From Eubacteriales bacterium (GTDB lineage Bacteria > Bacillota > Clostridia > Lachnospirales > Lachnospiraceae), in contig JAUNJF010000004.1 in assembly GCA_030533405.1 (NCBI GenBank), forward strand, positions 62,001 to 126,000: a DNA stretch of 64,000 nt, in the 5' to 3' direction. Within the stretch, counting starts at the first letter, position 1; each line of letters begins with the position of its first letter. Below the pieces are notes generated by a model. It was given only the letters and a program-made list of their open reading frames with translations. It had not been told where the DNA came from and did no database searches. A program made the translations under genes and the position numbers. This document shows, piece by piece, positions 1 to 8,832 of this stretch.

Positions 1-87
1 AGCCAATTAACCAGGGATTTATCCCCGGATGAAATAGATATGTTCTTTGATATACTTCAGAAGATGAGAAAAAATATTGCAGAATAA
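1..87 (+). CDS. MarR-family regulator, C-terminal end (partial)
   Basis: An open frame entering from the left edge encodes the last 28 residues of a protein ending in LSPDEIDMFFDILQKMRKN. This looks like the C-terminal dimerisation helix of MarR-type regulators, which often end in a 'LSxEExxxFxxILxKM' pattern. It stops 15 bases before an ABC exporter pair, and MarR regulators commonly precede and repress such exporters, so it probably controls the next two genes. The DNA-binding part lies outside the window, so the family call rests on a short tail and on context. Confidence 0.6.
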   Translation, partial: SQLTRDLSPDEIDMFFDILQKMRKNIAE

Positions 88-102
88 GAAAGGAGACGGA
101 AT

Positions 103-1851
103 ATGTTAAAGACATTAGGAAAACATTTATATGGATTCCGCAAAGATTCGGTTATGACACCGGTGTTCATGATTTTAGAAGTAATCATGGAGATGGTAAT
201 TCCACTTATGATGGCTGCTATTATTGATCAGGGAGTAAATGGCAACAACGGTGCGGGTGATATGGGATTCATCTTTAAGATGGGTGCTTTTATGCTTGTC
301 GCTGCTTGTGTCGGATTATTTGCAGGTATTATGGGAGGAAAGTATGGAGCGAGAGCTTCTGCAGGATTTGCGAGAAATCTTAGAAAGGGTATGTTTGAGA
401 ATATTCAGACGTTTTCTTTTTCAAATATAGATAAGTTTTCAACTGCAGGTTTGGTGACACGAATGACAACAGATGTTTCGAATATTCAAAATGCATATCA
501 GATGATACTGCGAATGTGTATTCGTGCCCCATTTAGTTTGATTATTGCGATGATTATGTCGTTTTCTATCAGTCCAAGACTTGCTAGTATTTATTTGATT
601 GTAGTGCTTTTACTAGGTTCGCTATTGGCAATCATGACTCGATTTGCAATGAAGTATTTTGGTGAGGCATTCAAGAAATACGATAACATGAATGAAAGTG
701 TACAGGAAAATGTTTCGGCAATTCGAGTGGTTAAGGCATTCGTTCGAGAGGATTATGAGAAGGAACGTTTTGGTACTGCAAGTGGCAATGTTTACAAGAT
801 GTTTATCCGTGCGGAGAACATTGTAGTTTCGAATATGCCGGCAATGCAGCTTGCTGTTTATACATGTATTTTGTTGATTTCGTGGTTGGGTGCCAAAATG
901 ATTGTCGCAAATGATTTGTCGACAGGTAATTTGATGAGTTTGTTGGCATATTGTATGAATATTTTGGTGAGCTTAATGATGCTTTCTATGGCATTTGTTA
1001 TGATTACAATGAGTATTTCCAGCGCGGAGCGTATTGCAGAAGTATTAAATGAAGAAAGTGATATCCAAAATCCAGAGAATCCAGTGATGGAAGTGAAGGA
1101 TGGTAGTATCACATTTAAGCATGTTAATTTTGGTTATCATAAAACGGCTGAAGAGTGGGTATTATCGGATATTGATTTGTCGATTCAATCAGGTGAAACC
1201 ATTGGTATTATCGGAGGAACAGGTAGTTCTAAGAGTTCCTTTGTCAATTTGATTAGTCGTTTGTATGACGCATCTGAAGGTTCTGTTCAGGTGGCAGGCA
1301 TTGATGTGAAGGATTATGATTTGGATGTGCTTCGTAATCAGGTTGCAGTTGTATTGCAGAAGAATGTGTTGTTTTCTGGAACGATTTTAGATAACCTTCG
1401 TTGGGGTAATGAGAATGCTACCGAGGAAGAATGTATTCGTGCATGTCAGTTGGCATGTGCAGATGAATTTATTGAGAATTTCCCGGATAAATATCAGACG
1501 CATATTGAGCAGGGTGGTAGCAATGTATCCGGTGGACAGAAACAGCGTTTGTGTATTGCCAGAGCATTATTAAAGAAACCAAAAATTTTGATTTTAGATG
1601 ATTCAACAAGTGCGGTGGATACTGCCACTGATGCGAGAATCCGTAAAGCATTCCGTGAAGAAATTCCGGGAACGACGAAGTTGATTATTGCACAGCGTAT
1701 ATCTAGTGTGCAGGATGCAGACCGGATTATTGTTTTGGAAAATGGTCATTTGAATGGATTTGGAACACATGATGAGTTACTTGTTAACAATGAGATTTAT
1801 CGCGATATCTATGAGTCACAGACTAAGGGTAGCGGCGATTTTGACGAATAG
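103..1851 (+). CDS. ABC exporter half-transporter, degenerate-site subunit
   Basis: This 582-residue protein has an N-terminal six-helix transmembrane domain (about 1-300) and a C-terminal ATPase domain (about 330-575). The Walker A region is GGTGSSKSS at about 371 and the signature is VSGGQ. Two catalytic positions are changed. The residue after the Walker B aspartate is Asp500 instead of Glu, and the switch histidine is Gln531 (IAQRIS). This is the pattern of the subunit carrying the non-hydrolysing site in heterodimeric exporters such as LmrCD, BmrCD and TM287/288. The start follows AGGAG. The partner gene begins 12 bases downstream. Export of drugs or lipophilic compounds is likely, but the substrate cannot be read from sequence. 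Confidence 0.93.
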   Translation: MLKTLGKHLYGFRKDSVMTPVFMILEVIMEMVIPLMMAAIIDQGVNGNNGAGDMGFIFKMGAFMLVAACVGLFAGIMGGKYGARASAGFARNLRKGMFENIQTFSFSNIDKFSTAGLVTRMTTDVSNIQNAYQMILRMCIRAPFSLIIAMIMSFSISPRLASIYLIVVLLLGSLLAIMTRFAMKYFGEAFKKYDNMNESVQENVSAIRVVKAFVREDYEKERFGTASGNVYKMFIRAENIVVSNMPAMQLAVYTCILLISWLGAKMIVANDLSTGNLMSLLAYCMNILVSLMMLSMAFVMITMSISSAERIAEVLNEESDIQNPENPVMEVKDGSITFKHVNFGYHKTAEEWVLSDIDLSIQSGETIGIIGGTGSSKSSFVNLISRLYDASEGSVQVAGIDVKDYDLDVLRNQVAVVLQKNVLFSGTILDNLRWGNENATEEECIRACQLACADEFIENFPDKYQTHIEQGGSNVSGGQKQRLCIARALLKKPKILILDDSTSAVDTATDARIRKAFREEIPGTTKLIIAQRISSVQDADRIIVLENGHLNGFGTHDELLVNNEIYRDIYESQTKGSGDFDE

Positions 1852-1863
1852 GAGGTGTAAGAC

Positions 1864-3798
1864 ATGGCACATGAAGGAAAACCAGAAAATGGAAAACCAA
1901 TGGGCGGAAGACCACCTCGTGGTTTTAAAGGACCTCGTGTTGAGAATCCAGGTAAAATTTTGAAGAGACTTGCAGCCTATATTATGAAGTCTTACAAATT
2001 CCATATCATTACAGTTGTTGTATGTATTTTCTTGAGTGTAATCTGTAATCTTCAAGGAACTATGTTCATGCAGAAATTGATTGATGATTATATTACGCCA
2101 ATGCTTGGTCAGGCCAATCCAGATTTTTCGGCACTTGCAGGAGCAATTGGTCGTGTGGCAGCATTTTATGCAGTTGGTATTGTGGCAGCATTTACACAGC
2201 AGAGATTGATGGTAAAGGTAACACAGGGAACACTGAACAATCTTCGTATTGAGATGTTTAACCATATGGAATCGTTACCAATCAAGTATTTTGATACACA
2301 CTCGCATGGTGAGGTGATGTCGACTTATACCAATGATATTGATACACTTCGTCAGATGGTATCACAGAGTATGCCACAGTTTTTAAATAGTGGAATTACA
2401 ATTGTGGGAGTTCTTTATTGTATGATTCGATTGAGTATACCACTTACAATTGTGACATTGTTGATGGTTGGTGTAATGTTGTTTGTAACAAAGAATCTTG
2501 CAGGCAAATCTGGAAGCTATTTTATGAGACAGCAAAAGAGCATCGGTCAGGTAAATGGATATATTGAGGAAATGATGACAGGACAGAAGGTTGTTAAGGT
2601 GTTTTGTCATGAGGAAACTTGTATTGAAGAGTTCAATAAGCTAAATGATGAGTTGTTTGACAGTGCGTACAACGCAAATAAATTTGCAAATATTTTAATG
2701 CCAGTGAATGCACAGATTGGTAATGTGAGTTATGTTATTTGTACCTTGGTTGGTGGCGCACTTGCAATTGGCGGTGGCTTCGGTGGTGTAACGCTTGGTA
2801 CCTTGGCTAGTTTTTTGACTTTGAATAAGAGTTTTAACATGCCAATTAATCAGGTGAGTATGCAGTTGAATGCAATTGTTATGGCACTTGCAGGAGCAGA
2901 CCGTATCTTTAAATTATTAGATGAGAAATCAGAGTTAGACGAAGGCTATGTAACATTGGTTACTGCTGAAGAGAAGAATGGTAAGCTTGTAGAAAGTGAT
3001 AAGAAATACACAGGTAAGTGGGCATGGAAGCATGAACATCAGGCAGATGGAACAATTGATTATGTTCCATTACAGGGTGACATCGTGTTAGATGGCGTAG
3101 ACTTTGGTTATACAGACGATAAGATGGTATTGCACGATGTGAAGCTTTATGCAAAGCCGGGTCAGAAAATTGCGTTCGTTGGTTCTACAGGTGCTGGTAA
3201 AACAACGATTACGAACTTGATTAATCGTTTCTACGATATTCAGGATGGTAAGATTCGTTATGATGGTATCAACATCAACAAGATTAAGAAAGCAGATTTG
3301 CGTCATTCTCTTGGTATTGTTTTACAGGAAACACATTTATTCACAAATACTGTTATGGAGAATATCCGATATGGTAACTTAAATGCAACTGACGAGGAAG
3401 TAATTGCAGCAGCAAAGCTTGCAAATGCAGATCGTTTCATTCGTCAGTTACCAGAGGGATATAATACCATGTTAACAGGAGATGGCGCCAACTTAAGTCA
3501 GGGACAGCGTCAGCTACTTGCAATTGCCAGAGCAGCGGTAGCTAATCCACCTGCTTTGATTTTGGATGAGGCAACATCATCAATTGATACGCGTACAGAG
3601 CGATTGGTACAGGATGGTATGGATAAGTTGATGGAAGGAAGAACAACATTTGTAATTGCACATCGCTTGTCTACTGTTCGAAATAGTGATTGTATTGTTG
3701 TGTTAGAAAAGGGACGTATTATTGAAAAGGGTACCCATGATGAATTGATTGCACTACAGGGTAAATATTATCAGTTGTACACAGGTAAAACAGCATAA
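1864..3798 (+). CDS. ABC exporter half-transporter, catalytic partner subunit
   Basis: This 644-residue partner has a glycine/proline-rich cytoplasmic N-terminus (about 1-35), a six-helix membrane domain and an ATPase domain from about 400. It has a consensus Walker A (GSTGAGKTT), the catalytic glutamate Glu569 in LILDEATS and the switch histidine in IAHRLST. Its signature is LSQGQ (544-548) instead of LSGGQ. In heterodimers this altered signature faces the degenerate Walker B of the partner, so the two proteins should form one working and one non-hydrolysing ATP site. It follows a GGAGGTG ribosome site directly after the first subunit and is almost certainly co-translated with it. Confidence 0.94.
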   Translation: MAHEGKPENGKPMGGRPPRGFKGPRVENPGKILKRLAAYIMKSYKFHIITVVVCIFLSVICNLQGTMFMQKLIDDYITPMLGQANPDFSALAGAIGRVAAFYAVGIVAAFTQQRLMVKVTQGTLNNLRIEMFNHMESLPIKYFDTHSHGEVMSTYTNDIDTLRQMVSQSMPQFLNSGITIVGVLYCMIRLSIPLTIVTLLMVGVMLFVTKNLAGKSGSYFMRQQKSIGQVNGYIEEMMTGQKVVKVFCHEETCIEEFNKLNDELFDSAYNANKFANILMPVNAQIGNVSYVICTLVGGALAIGGGFGGVTLGTLASFLTLNKSFNMPINQVSMQLNAIVMALAGADRIFKLLDEKSELDEGYVTLVTAEEKNGKLVESDKKYTGKWAWKHEHQADGTIDYVPLQGDIVLDGVDFGYTDDKMVLHDVKLYAKPGQKIAFVGSTGAGKTTITNLINRFYDIQDGKIRYDGININKIKKADLRHSLGIVLQETHLFTNTVMENIRYGNLNATDEEVIAAAKLANADRFIRQLPEGYNTMLTGDGANLSQGQRQLLAIARAAVANPPALILDEATSSIDTRTERLVQDGMDKLMEGRTTFVIAHRLSTVRNSDCIVVLEKGRIIEKGTHDELIALQGKYYQLYTGKTA

Positions 3799-3807
3799 TT
3801 ACGATAG

Positions 3808-4272
3808 GTGGGAGTGATTCTTATTAGCAGAGCAGATGAAATATTAAATGGAAACTATGATTTTGATGGAGAATCAAAGGATTTTAAAAGAACCATTGGA
3901 AAAGCCTGTATTGCATTTGGAATTTTAGCACTGATTTTTAATTCATACTTTTTCGTGAAGGTTTTAAAGGTTGTGGTAGGCGGAGAATCCTTTCAGGCTG
4001 ATATTGTAAGAGGACGCGTGTTTACCGTAGCGGAGTACAAGGATGGAGATAAGACATATCAGTTTGATTTGAATGACACAATCATCAGTGATAAGAAAAC
4101 AAAGATTAGAATGTATTATAAAGGTGAAATCAAAGAAGCAATCACAATAAACTGGGGTGTATATGCGTTTTCGTATCTTGTGTATCTTCTGATTTTGGTT
4201 TCAGGAATATTAAATGTAAAAAATATTGGAATCAAGGATTTGATTCGAAAGATAACATCAAAAAAGAAATAA
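3808..4272 (+). CDS. small two-helix membrane protein, DUF3592-like, function unknown
   Basis: About 150 residues. A predicted helix at about 33-55 (ACIAFGILALIFNSYFFVKV), a polar central part of about 60 residues rich in beta-type pattern, and a second helix at about 118-138 give the layout of DUF3592-type proteins. I cannot assign a function. It begins 9 bases after the ABC exporter and ends just before a strong terminator, so it is the last gene of that operon. The start is uncertain: GTG at 3808 or 3814 lies on top of the GGTGGGAG ribosome-site-like sequence, and a rarer start slightly downstream is possible. Confidence 0.6.
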   Translation: MGVILISRADEILNGNYDFDGESKDFKRTIGKACIAFGILALIFNSYFFVKVLKVVVGGESFQADIVRGRVFTVAEYKDGDKTYQFDLNDTIISDKKTKIRMYYKGEIKEAITINWGVYAFSYLVYLLILVSGILNVKNIGIKDLIRKITSKKK

Positions 4273-4298
4273 CAGGTTTGTTATAGGTAGTATGTTTA

Positions 4299-4327
4299 GA
4301 GAGTGACATTTGTCACTCTCTTTTTTT
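4299..4327 (+). terminator. Rho-independent terminator of the ABC exporter operon
   Basis: A perfect 10-base inverted repeat (GAGAGTGACA / TGTCACTCTC) is followed by seven T residues. It lies 27 bases after the small membrane protein gene and closes the operon. Confidence 0.92.
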
Positions 4328-4411
4328 GTACAAACGATGACAAATGACACATGAAAAGAATGCTGTTGATTTTTATAATAACATTATCAAATACAGAAAG
4401 AGGTGTTCGTT

Positions 4412-6061
4412 ATGGAAAACAAAAAAACAAATCAAGCCACATCTTTTTTAATGGTGGTAGGAATCATTTTTATCGTAATTGCAGGTACGATATTTGTGTC
4501 AACAACCTGGGGATATTTGCCAGAGATGGCAAAGTTGATTTTACTCCTATTAATCGGCGGGGGGTTACATGTAGGTGCATTTAAGATGCGAGAAAAAAAT
4601 GTCTTAAGAAAGACAGAAACCGCAATGTATTATCTTGGTAGTTCGTTTTTAGCATTTGCCATGTATATGGGTTGTAAAAATATCAGCTTGGCAAGTGCAG
4701 TTGCATTGGTTCCAGTAGCAATTCGTTTTTTGAAATCAAGAAGCGGTTTTGATTTAACAATGACAGCATTATTAGCAGATTGGGTTGTTCTTTGGTTTCA
4801 GATTGAATGTAAATTTGGATTCTTCGCTTCCTGTTTGCTTGCTACGATTGTACTTACCATATATGTAGTGTTGGATGTATATCGTGAAAAATGGCAGGCA
4901 GATAGCAAAAATGTTGAAATTATTTTTCAGGTATTTTTCATTCTTCATGCAGCAGGTTTTGTGATTCGTAATTTGGTTTTATTATTGGTTGGACAATGGA
5001 TTTTAGAAAAAGGTGTTAATTATGAAGTTGCATTAATGGTGATGGCAAGTTTTGTTTTAATCATTACAACCATTCTTTACATTGCTAGAAAGACAACAGT
5101 GATTCGTGTATTTCAAAGTTTATCAATTGTCTGGTTGGCAATGGTAACGGTAATTGCTTTTGCGAGCAATGTATATACACAGATGAGTTTTGAAGTAGGA
5201 TTTGTGACAGTGTTTGTGATTTGCGCAATCTGTATGGCGGCTTTAGTAAGAACAGAGTTGTTCTGGATTGTGATTTCCGCTGGTATGCTAGCTCCTTTTT
5301 ATCAGTTGGATGCATACTATACAAGCTATAGTGTTCTTTCCAATACATTTACAGGATTGCCATATATTGTTCTCGCAATCACATTGATTAGTTCGGTTGG
5401 CGTTTATTTGGTTCGCAAAATGCATATGGAAGATGTTGTTGAGGGTCAGGCATTTCAGTATATGTTAGCAGGTATTTGTCAACTTGTCGTGTTAGGAACG
5501 ACATTGATTGCTTATTATCATCCGACAGAGGATGCAATTGGATGGGCAATTCTTACATTACAGTTTTTGACCATTGGGTTCCTTTTGATGGAGAAAACAG
5601 CAAAGAAATGTTTTTATTCCTTTGCGTTAGTAACTGGTGAAATCTTTGCTATGATTGTAGTTGATGATATGGTTCCTACAAGATATGACGTTGCAGTAAT
5701 CTGTGCAGCAATGGCAATTGGAGTATACATGGTTGGTATCATTTTCCAGTCAAAGAGTGAAGCGATGAGAATGTTCCAGTTTATCTGTGCATGTATCATT
5801 AGTTCTATTATGCTTTTGAATGCACTTGCAGATGGTAGAGTAGAAAATGCATTGATTCTTGGAATTGCAGGTGTAGCAACATTGGTTGCAGGTGCCATTC
5901 ATAATAGTAAACGATATGTTATATTATCATCTATTGTTTTAGTACTTTTGGTATTTTATTTAACAAGACATATTTGGGCATCCATTGCTTGGTGGGTATA
6001 TTTGTTCGTAGCAGGTGTTGGTTTGGTATTATTTGCAATCAAGAAGGAGAAAGAAGAGTAG
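4412..6061 (+). CDS. polytopic membrane protein, DUF2157-like, function unknown
   Basis: This 549-residue protein is almost entirely hydrophobic helices, roughly 15 or more transmembrane segments, starting with a helix at about 12-33. The early segment LLLIGGGLHVGAFKMRE followed by paired helices resembles DUF2157-type membrane proteins. No catalytic motif is visible. ATG 4412 is chosen because AGAGG sits eight bases upstream; an in-frame GTG at 4403 overlaps that ribosome site. The gene lies between two terminators and appears monocistronic. Confidence 0.7.
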   Translation: MENKKTNQATSFLMVVGIIFIVIAGTIFVSTTWGYLPEMAKLILLLLIGGGLHVGAFKMREKNVLRKTETAMYYLGSSFLAFAMYMGCKNISLASAVALVPVAIRFLKSRSGFDLTMTALLADWVVLWFQIECKFGFFASCLLATIVLTIYVVLDVYREKWQADSKNVEIIFQVFFILHAAGFVIRNLVLLLVGQWILEKGVNYEVALMVMASFVLIITTILYIARKTTVIRVFQSLSIVWLAMVTVIAFASNVYTQMSFEVGFVTVFVICAICMAALVRTELFWIVISAGMLAPFYQLDAYYTSYSVLSNTFTGLPYIVLAITLISSVGVYLVRKMHMEDVVEGQAFQYMLAGICQLVVLGTTLIAYYHPTEDAIGWAILTLQFLTIGFLLMEKTAKKCFYSFALVTGEIFAMIVVDDMVPTRYDVAVICAAMAIGVYMVGIIFQSKSEAMRMFQFICACIISSIMLLNALADGRVENALILGIAGVATLVAGAIHNSKRYVILSSIVLVLLVFYLTRHIWASIAWWVYLFVAGVGLVLFAIKKEKEE

Positions 6062-6091
6062 ACAATAAAATAACAACCATAACGAACAGCG

Positions 6092-6135
6092 AAAAATGTG
6101 CCGGGAGAATGAAAATTCTTTCGGTACATTTTTTT
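6092..6135 (+). terminator. terminator after the polytopic membrane protein
   Basis: An imperfect hairpin pairs AAAATGT..CCG..AGAAT with ATTCT..CGG.ACATTTT around a GAAA loop and runs into a T tract. Confidence 0.75.
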
Positions 6136-6195
6136 GCATCCAAGATGATTGGTTGTTATATCTGTTAAATTTATGTATAATGTTTTATAAGAAAT

Positions 6196-6240
6196 TTTGG
6201 TGGTTAAGTAACCTAAATTGAGATTCGCAACCACCTAAGT
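6196..6240 (-). repeat. remnant (copy D) of the palindromic intergenic element
   Basis: Read on the minus strand, this stretch matches the left end of element copy C at 52.6 kb: TAGG, two variable bases, TTG, one base, GA, two bases, CTCAATTTAGGT. The sequence TTTTGGTGGTTAA, also present in copy B, lies at its other end. Only one terminal arm is clear, so this looks like an eroded or partly deleted copy. It supplies the -35 box of the following promoter and contains a 7-base inverted repeat GGTGGTT / AACCACC. Confidence 0.6.
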
Positions 6241-6246
6241 TATAAT
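6218..6246 (+). promoter_or_regulatory. strong sigma-A-type promoter for the NarL-type kinase gene
   Basis: TTGAGA at 6218 and TATAAT at 6241 are 17 bases apart, close to consensus. The -35 box sits between the arms of the GGTGGTT / AACCACC inverted repeat (6199-6205, 6229-6235), which could act as an operator. The kinase start follows 24 bases after the -10 box. Confidence 0.8.
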
Positions 6247-6270
6247 AATTTGTAGAAGGATGGAGAAAAA

Positions 6271-7938
6271 ATGTCGCTTGTATTAGGCGTATTATATGTG
6301 TTGGTTATTGGTGCAGTAACAGTCAGTATGACAGTGTTGTTGCTCATGGGAAAAAAAGAACCATATAACAAAATGTATCTTGGCTGTCAGGGGATGGTTA
6401 TTTGCTGGTGCGTGTCGCAGATTTTAATTTTACTCTCGCATACAGAAACAGAACTTGCATTTTCGTATTTGCTTGGAAATATAGGAATCTGCTTTGTGGG
6501 AGCATGCTGGTTTGGATTTGCATCGGCATATGGAGGGAAGCAGTTACCTAAGGTTTTGCGGTTTATGCCGTTTTTTTTGTCGGGAATGCATTATGCATTT
6601 GTTTTGACCAATCAATGGCATCATTTATACTATACAAAATTTTCGAAAACAGAGATTACACATGGTATTTTGTTTTATTCCAATGTTGCAGAGACATATT
6701 TATTTGTCACAATAGGTGCTGTTATTTTATATCGTAGTATCAGTAAACAGATGCGTATGACAAAGTTTTGGAGACAGGATGGTATGCATGCTAAGTTATT
6801 AATTATTGCTGCTGTTCTGGTTCCGGTGACGTTTAATGCTTTTTATATGATGGGGCTTGTTCGGGTTTCATTTGATATTACTCCTCTAGGATTTGGGATT
6901 TCAGGTATTTTGGTGTTACTTGCAACCATCAAATATCGTTTTATGGAAGTGAATATTGCTGCGTTTAATACGGTGTTGCTTGGTTTGTCAGATGGTGTTG
7001 TGATTTTTGATCGTCATGACAAATGCACATTTTATAATGATGCATACATGGTGCTGACAGACAATACGAAGAAGAAAATTCCGAATGGCGTGATGCAGGT
7101 TGTAGAGGAAATGCGTGAGATGGATCATTTAGAGGAAAATGTGTACATCGATCAAAAGCAGAGACATCTTCAAATACAAATGTACCAGGAACGAGGTGCA
7201 TCGCAGAATACGACAGCAAAAATGTGTGAGGTAGATATCTCCCAGGTTGTAGAAGGGGTGCCTACTGTTTTCGTAATCAAAGATATCAGCCGATATTACG
7301 AGTTGTTGGTACAGACGAAGGAACTTGCTGTGACAAGTGAAAAGCTTGCTTTGGAAAAGGAACGAAATCGTATTGCGCAGCAGGTACATGACACGGCAGG
7401 GCATACACTGACCATGATACAGTCGTATATGAAGCTGGCAATCGTATCCAATGAGAAAGAAGAACCTGAAAAGGTCGGTGCGTATTTAGAAGGTGCCGCT
7501 TCGCTGACTAGTAAGGGAATTAAGGAAATTCGTGAATCGATTAATCATTTACGCAGAGAAGCAGAAAGTGAACTGGTGACACAGGGAATATTGCAATTGG
7601 CAGACCAGGTGAAGGAAATACCGGTCGAGGTGACAGTGCAGGGAGAGGACAGTGAACGATACTCACATTTATCACGTGTTCTTTATGACTGCGTGAGAGA
7701 ATCAATTACCAATACATTGAAGTATGCGAATGCTTCTAAGATGGATATTGTGTTGCGCTTTAAGGAGGATGTAATCGAATTGATGATTGCGGATGATGGA
7801 AAAGGATGTAGCGATATTCAGGATAATAATGGCTTGTTCGGAATTCGTGAGCGAGTGGAACAGGTGCAGGGAACAGTTAAGTTTATGTCCGGAGACGGAG
7901 AGGGATTTTTAACTCGAATTTCGATTCCTGTGCAATAA
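6271..7938 (+). CDS. sensor histidine kinase, 7TM N-terminus, NarL/HisKA_3 type
   Basis: A 555-residue membrane kinase. About seven or eight transmembrane helices fill residues 1-225 (HisKA_7TM-like), followed by a PAS-like region (about 230-340). A HisKA_3 dimerisation domain has the phospho-acceptor His373 in QQVHDTAGH, and an ATP-binding domain shows DDGKGC and NGLFGIRERV. The start follows GGATGGAG. A LuxR-type response regulator follows and is its obvious partner. The signal sensed by the membrane part is unknown. Confidence 0.92.
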   Translation: MSLVLGVLYVLVIGAVTVSMTVLLLMGKKEPYNKMYLGCQGMVICWCVSQILILLSHTETELAFSYLLGNIGICFVGACWFGFASAYGGKQLPKVLRFMPFFLSGMHYAFVLTNQWHHLYYTKFSKTEITHGILFYSNVAETYLFVTIGAVILYRSISKQMRMTKFWRQDGMHAKLLIIAAVLVPVTFNAFYMMGLVRVSFDITPLGFGISGILVLLATIKYRFMEVNIAAFNTVLLGLSDGVVIFDRHDKCTFYNDAYMVLTDNTKKKIPNGVMQVVEEMREMDHLEENVYIDQKQRHLQIQMYQERGASQNTTAKMCEVDISQVVEGVPTVFVIKDISRYYELLVQTKELAVTSEKLALEKERNRIAQQVHDTAGHTLTMIQSYMKLAIVSNEKEEPEKVGAYLEGAASLTSKGIKEIRESINHLRREAESELVTQGILQLADQVKEIPVEVTVQGEDSERYSHLSRVLYDCVRESITNTLKYANASKMDIVLRFKEDVIELMIADDGKGCSDIQDNNGLFGIRERVEQVQGTVKFMSGDGEGFLTRISIPVQ

Positions 7939-7981
7939 GAACAAATGAGACGAAGCGGAATGTGAAGAATCCGTTTTGTTC
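7939..7981 (+). other. hairpin between kinase and regulator genes
   Basis: GAACAA..CGGA pairs with TCCG..TTGTTC in the short gap between the two-component genes. There is no T tract, so this is more likely an mRNA stability or expression-ratio element than a terminator. Confidence 0.45.
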
Positions 7982-8004
7982 AGCTGTAAGAGATGAGGGG
8001 AAAT

Positions 8005-8658
8005 ATGGAGAAAATAAAGGTTTTAATTGCGGATGATATTATGATTTTGCGTCAGGGGTTAAAGGCGGTATTGGAACAGGATGCAGAACTTGAGGTTGTT
8101 GCATTAGCGGAAAATGGAAAAGAAGCATTTGAAAAATGTGCAGTGTATACACCAGACGTAGTATTGATGGATATGCGAATGCCTGATTATGATGGTGCAT
8201 ATGGTATTTCCAGTATCAAGGAGAAACATCCAGATATTAAAGTATTGGTGTTGACGACATTTGATGATGAAGAGACGATTGATAAGGCGGTTCGCAGTGG
8301 CGCAGATGGATACATTTTAAAGGAGATGGCAGATGAAAAGGTGATTGCTTCCGTAAAAAGTGTATATGCGGGAATTAGCGTGTTTGGAAGTGGTGTTTAT
8401 CATACGATGCGAACACAAATGGCACAAGGGGCTACAAGTCAGACTAAGCAGGAAATGACGGAGGAAACGTTTTCGGATCGTGAACGTGATATGCTTCGTT
8501 TGGTGGCACAGGGATATGATAATAAAGAGATTGCAACAGAATTGTTTTTGGCAGAAGGAACTGTGCGGAATCAGATTTCAAAATTATTAGAAAAGTTAAG
8601 CTTAAAAGATCGTACCCAATTGGCGGTTTATGCGGTAAAGCATGGGTTAGATGAATAA
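8005..8658 (+). CDS. response regulator, LuxR/NarL family
   Basis: A 217-residue regulator with an N-terminal receiver (phospho-acceptor Asp56 in VLMDMRMP, conserved Lys in ILKEM) and a C-terminal LuxR helix-turn-helix (ERDMLRLVAQGYDNKEIA, then GTVRNQISKLLEKL). ATG 8005 is preferred because GAGGGG lies just upstream; an earlier in-frame ATG at 7993 precedes that ribosome site. It pairs with the upstream kinase. The strong terminator after it means the following ABC operon has its own promoter, though this regulator could still control it. Confidence 0.95.
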   Translation: MEKIKVLIADDIMILRQGLKAVLEQDAELEVVALAENGKEAFEKCAVYTPDVVLMDMRMPDYDGAYGISSIKEKHPDIKVLVLTTFDDEETIDKAVRSGADGYILKEMADEKVIASVKSVYAGISVFGSGVYHTMRTQMAQGATSQTKQEMTEETFSDRERDMLRLVAQGYDNKEIATELFLAEGTVRNQISKLLEKLSLKDRTQLAVYAVKHGLDE

Positions 8659-8683
8659 AAAGAATAGAAATGTAGTATTTATG

Positions 8684-8727
8684 AAGGATTGAAAGAATAG
8701 CAAATGTTATTTTTTCAATCTTTTTTT
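8684..8727 (+). terminator. terminator of the NarL-type two-component operon
   Basis: AAGGATTGAAA.AATA pairs with TATT.TTTCAATCTT across an 8-base loop and is followed by seven T residues. Confidence 0.88.
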
Positions 8728-8748
8728 GTTTTATAGGAAAATTCCATT

Positions 8749-8804
8749 TCTTTAGGTTATCTTTAGGTTGCTTTTATTTTAATTAAAGATACTGGCTGTA
8801 TGAT
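8749..8804 (+). promoter_or_regulatory. direct-repeat activator site and -10 box of the ABC-metalloprotease operon
   Basis: TCTTTAGGTT occurs twice, at 8749-8758 and 8760-8769, exactly 11 bases apart. Tandem half-sites with one-turn spacing are typical of OmpR/PhoB-type regulators. A TATAAT-like box (TATGAT, 8799-8804) lies downstream with no good -35 box at the right distance, so the repeats would sit near -60 to -42, where an activator would contact polymerase. An OmpR-type regulator is encoded 2.7 kb downstream. Confidence 0.6.
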
Positions 8805-8832
8805 AGGTTCATAAGATGAACGGAGGTCAGAT

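Noticed and set aside
1816..2265. 149-codon antisense open frame across the start of the second ABC gene
   Set aside because: Cys/His/Asn-rich shadow frame opposite a clearly coding sequence, with no ribosome site.
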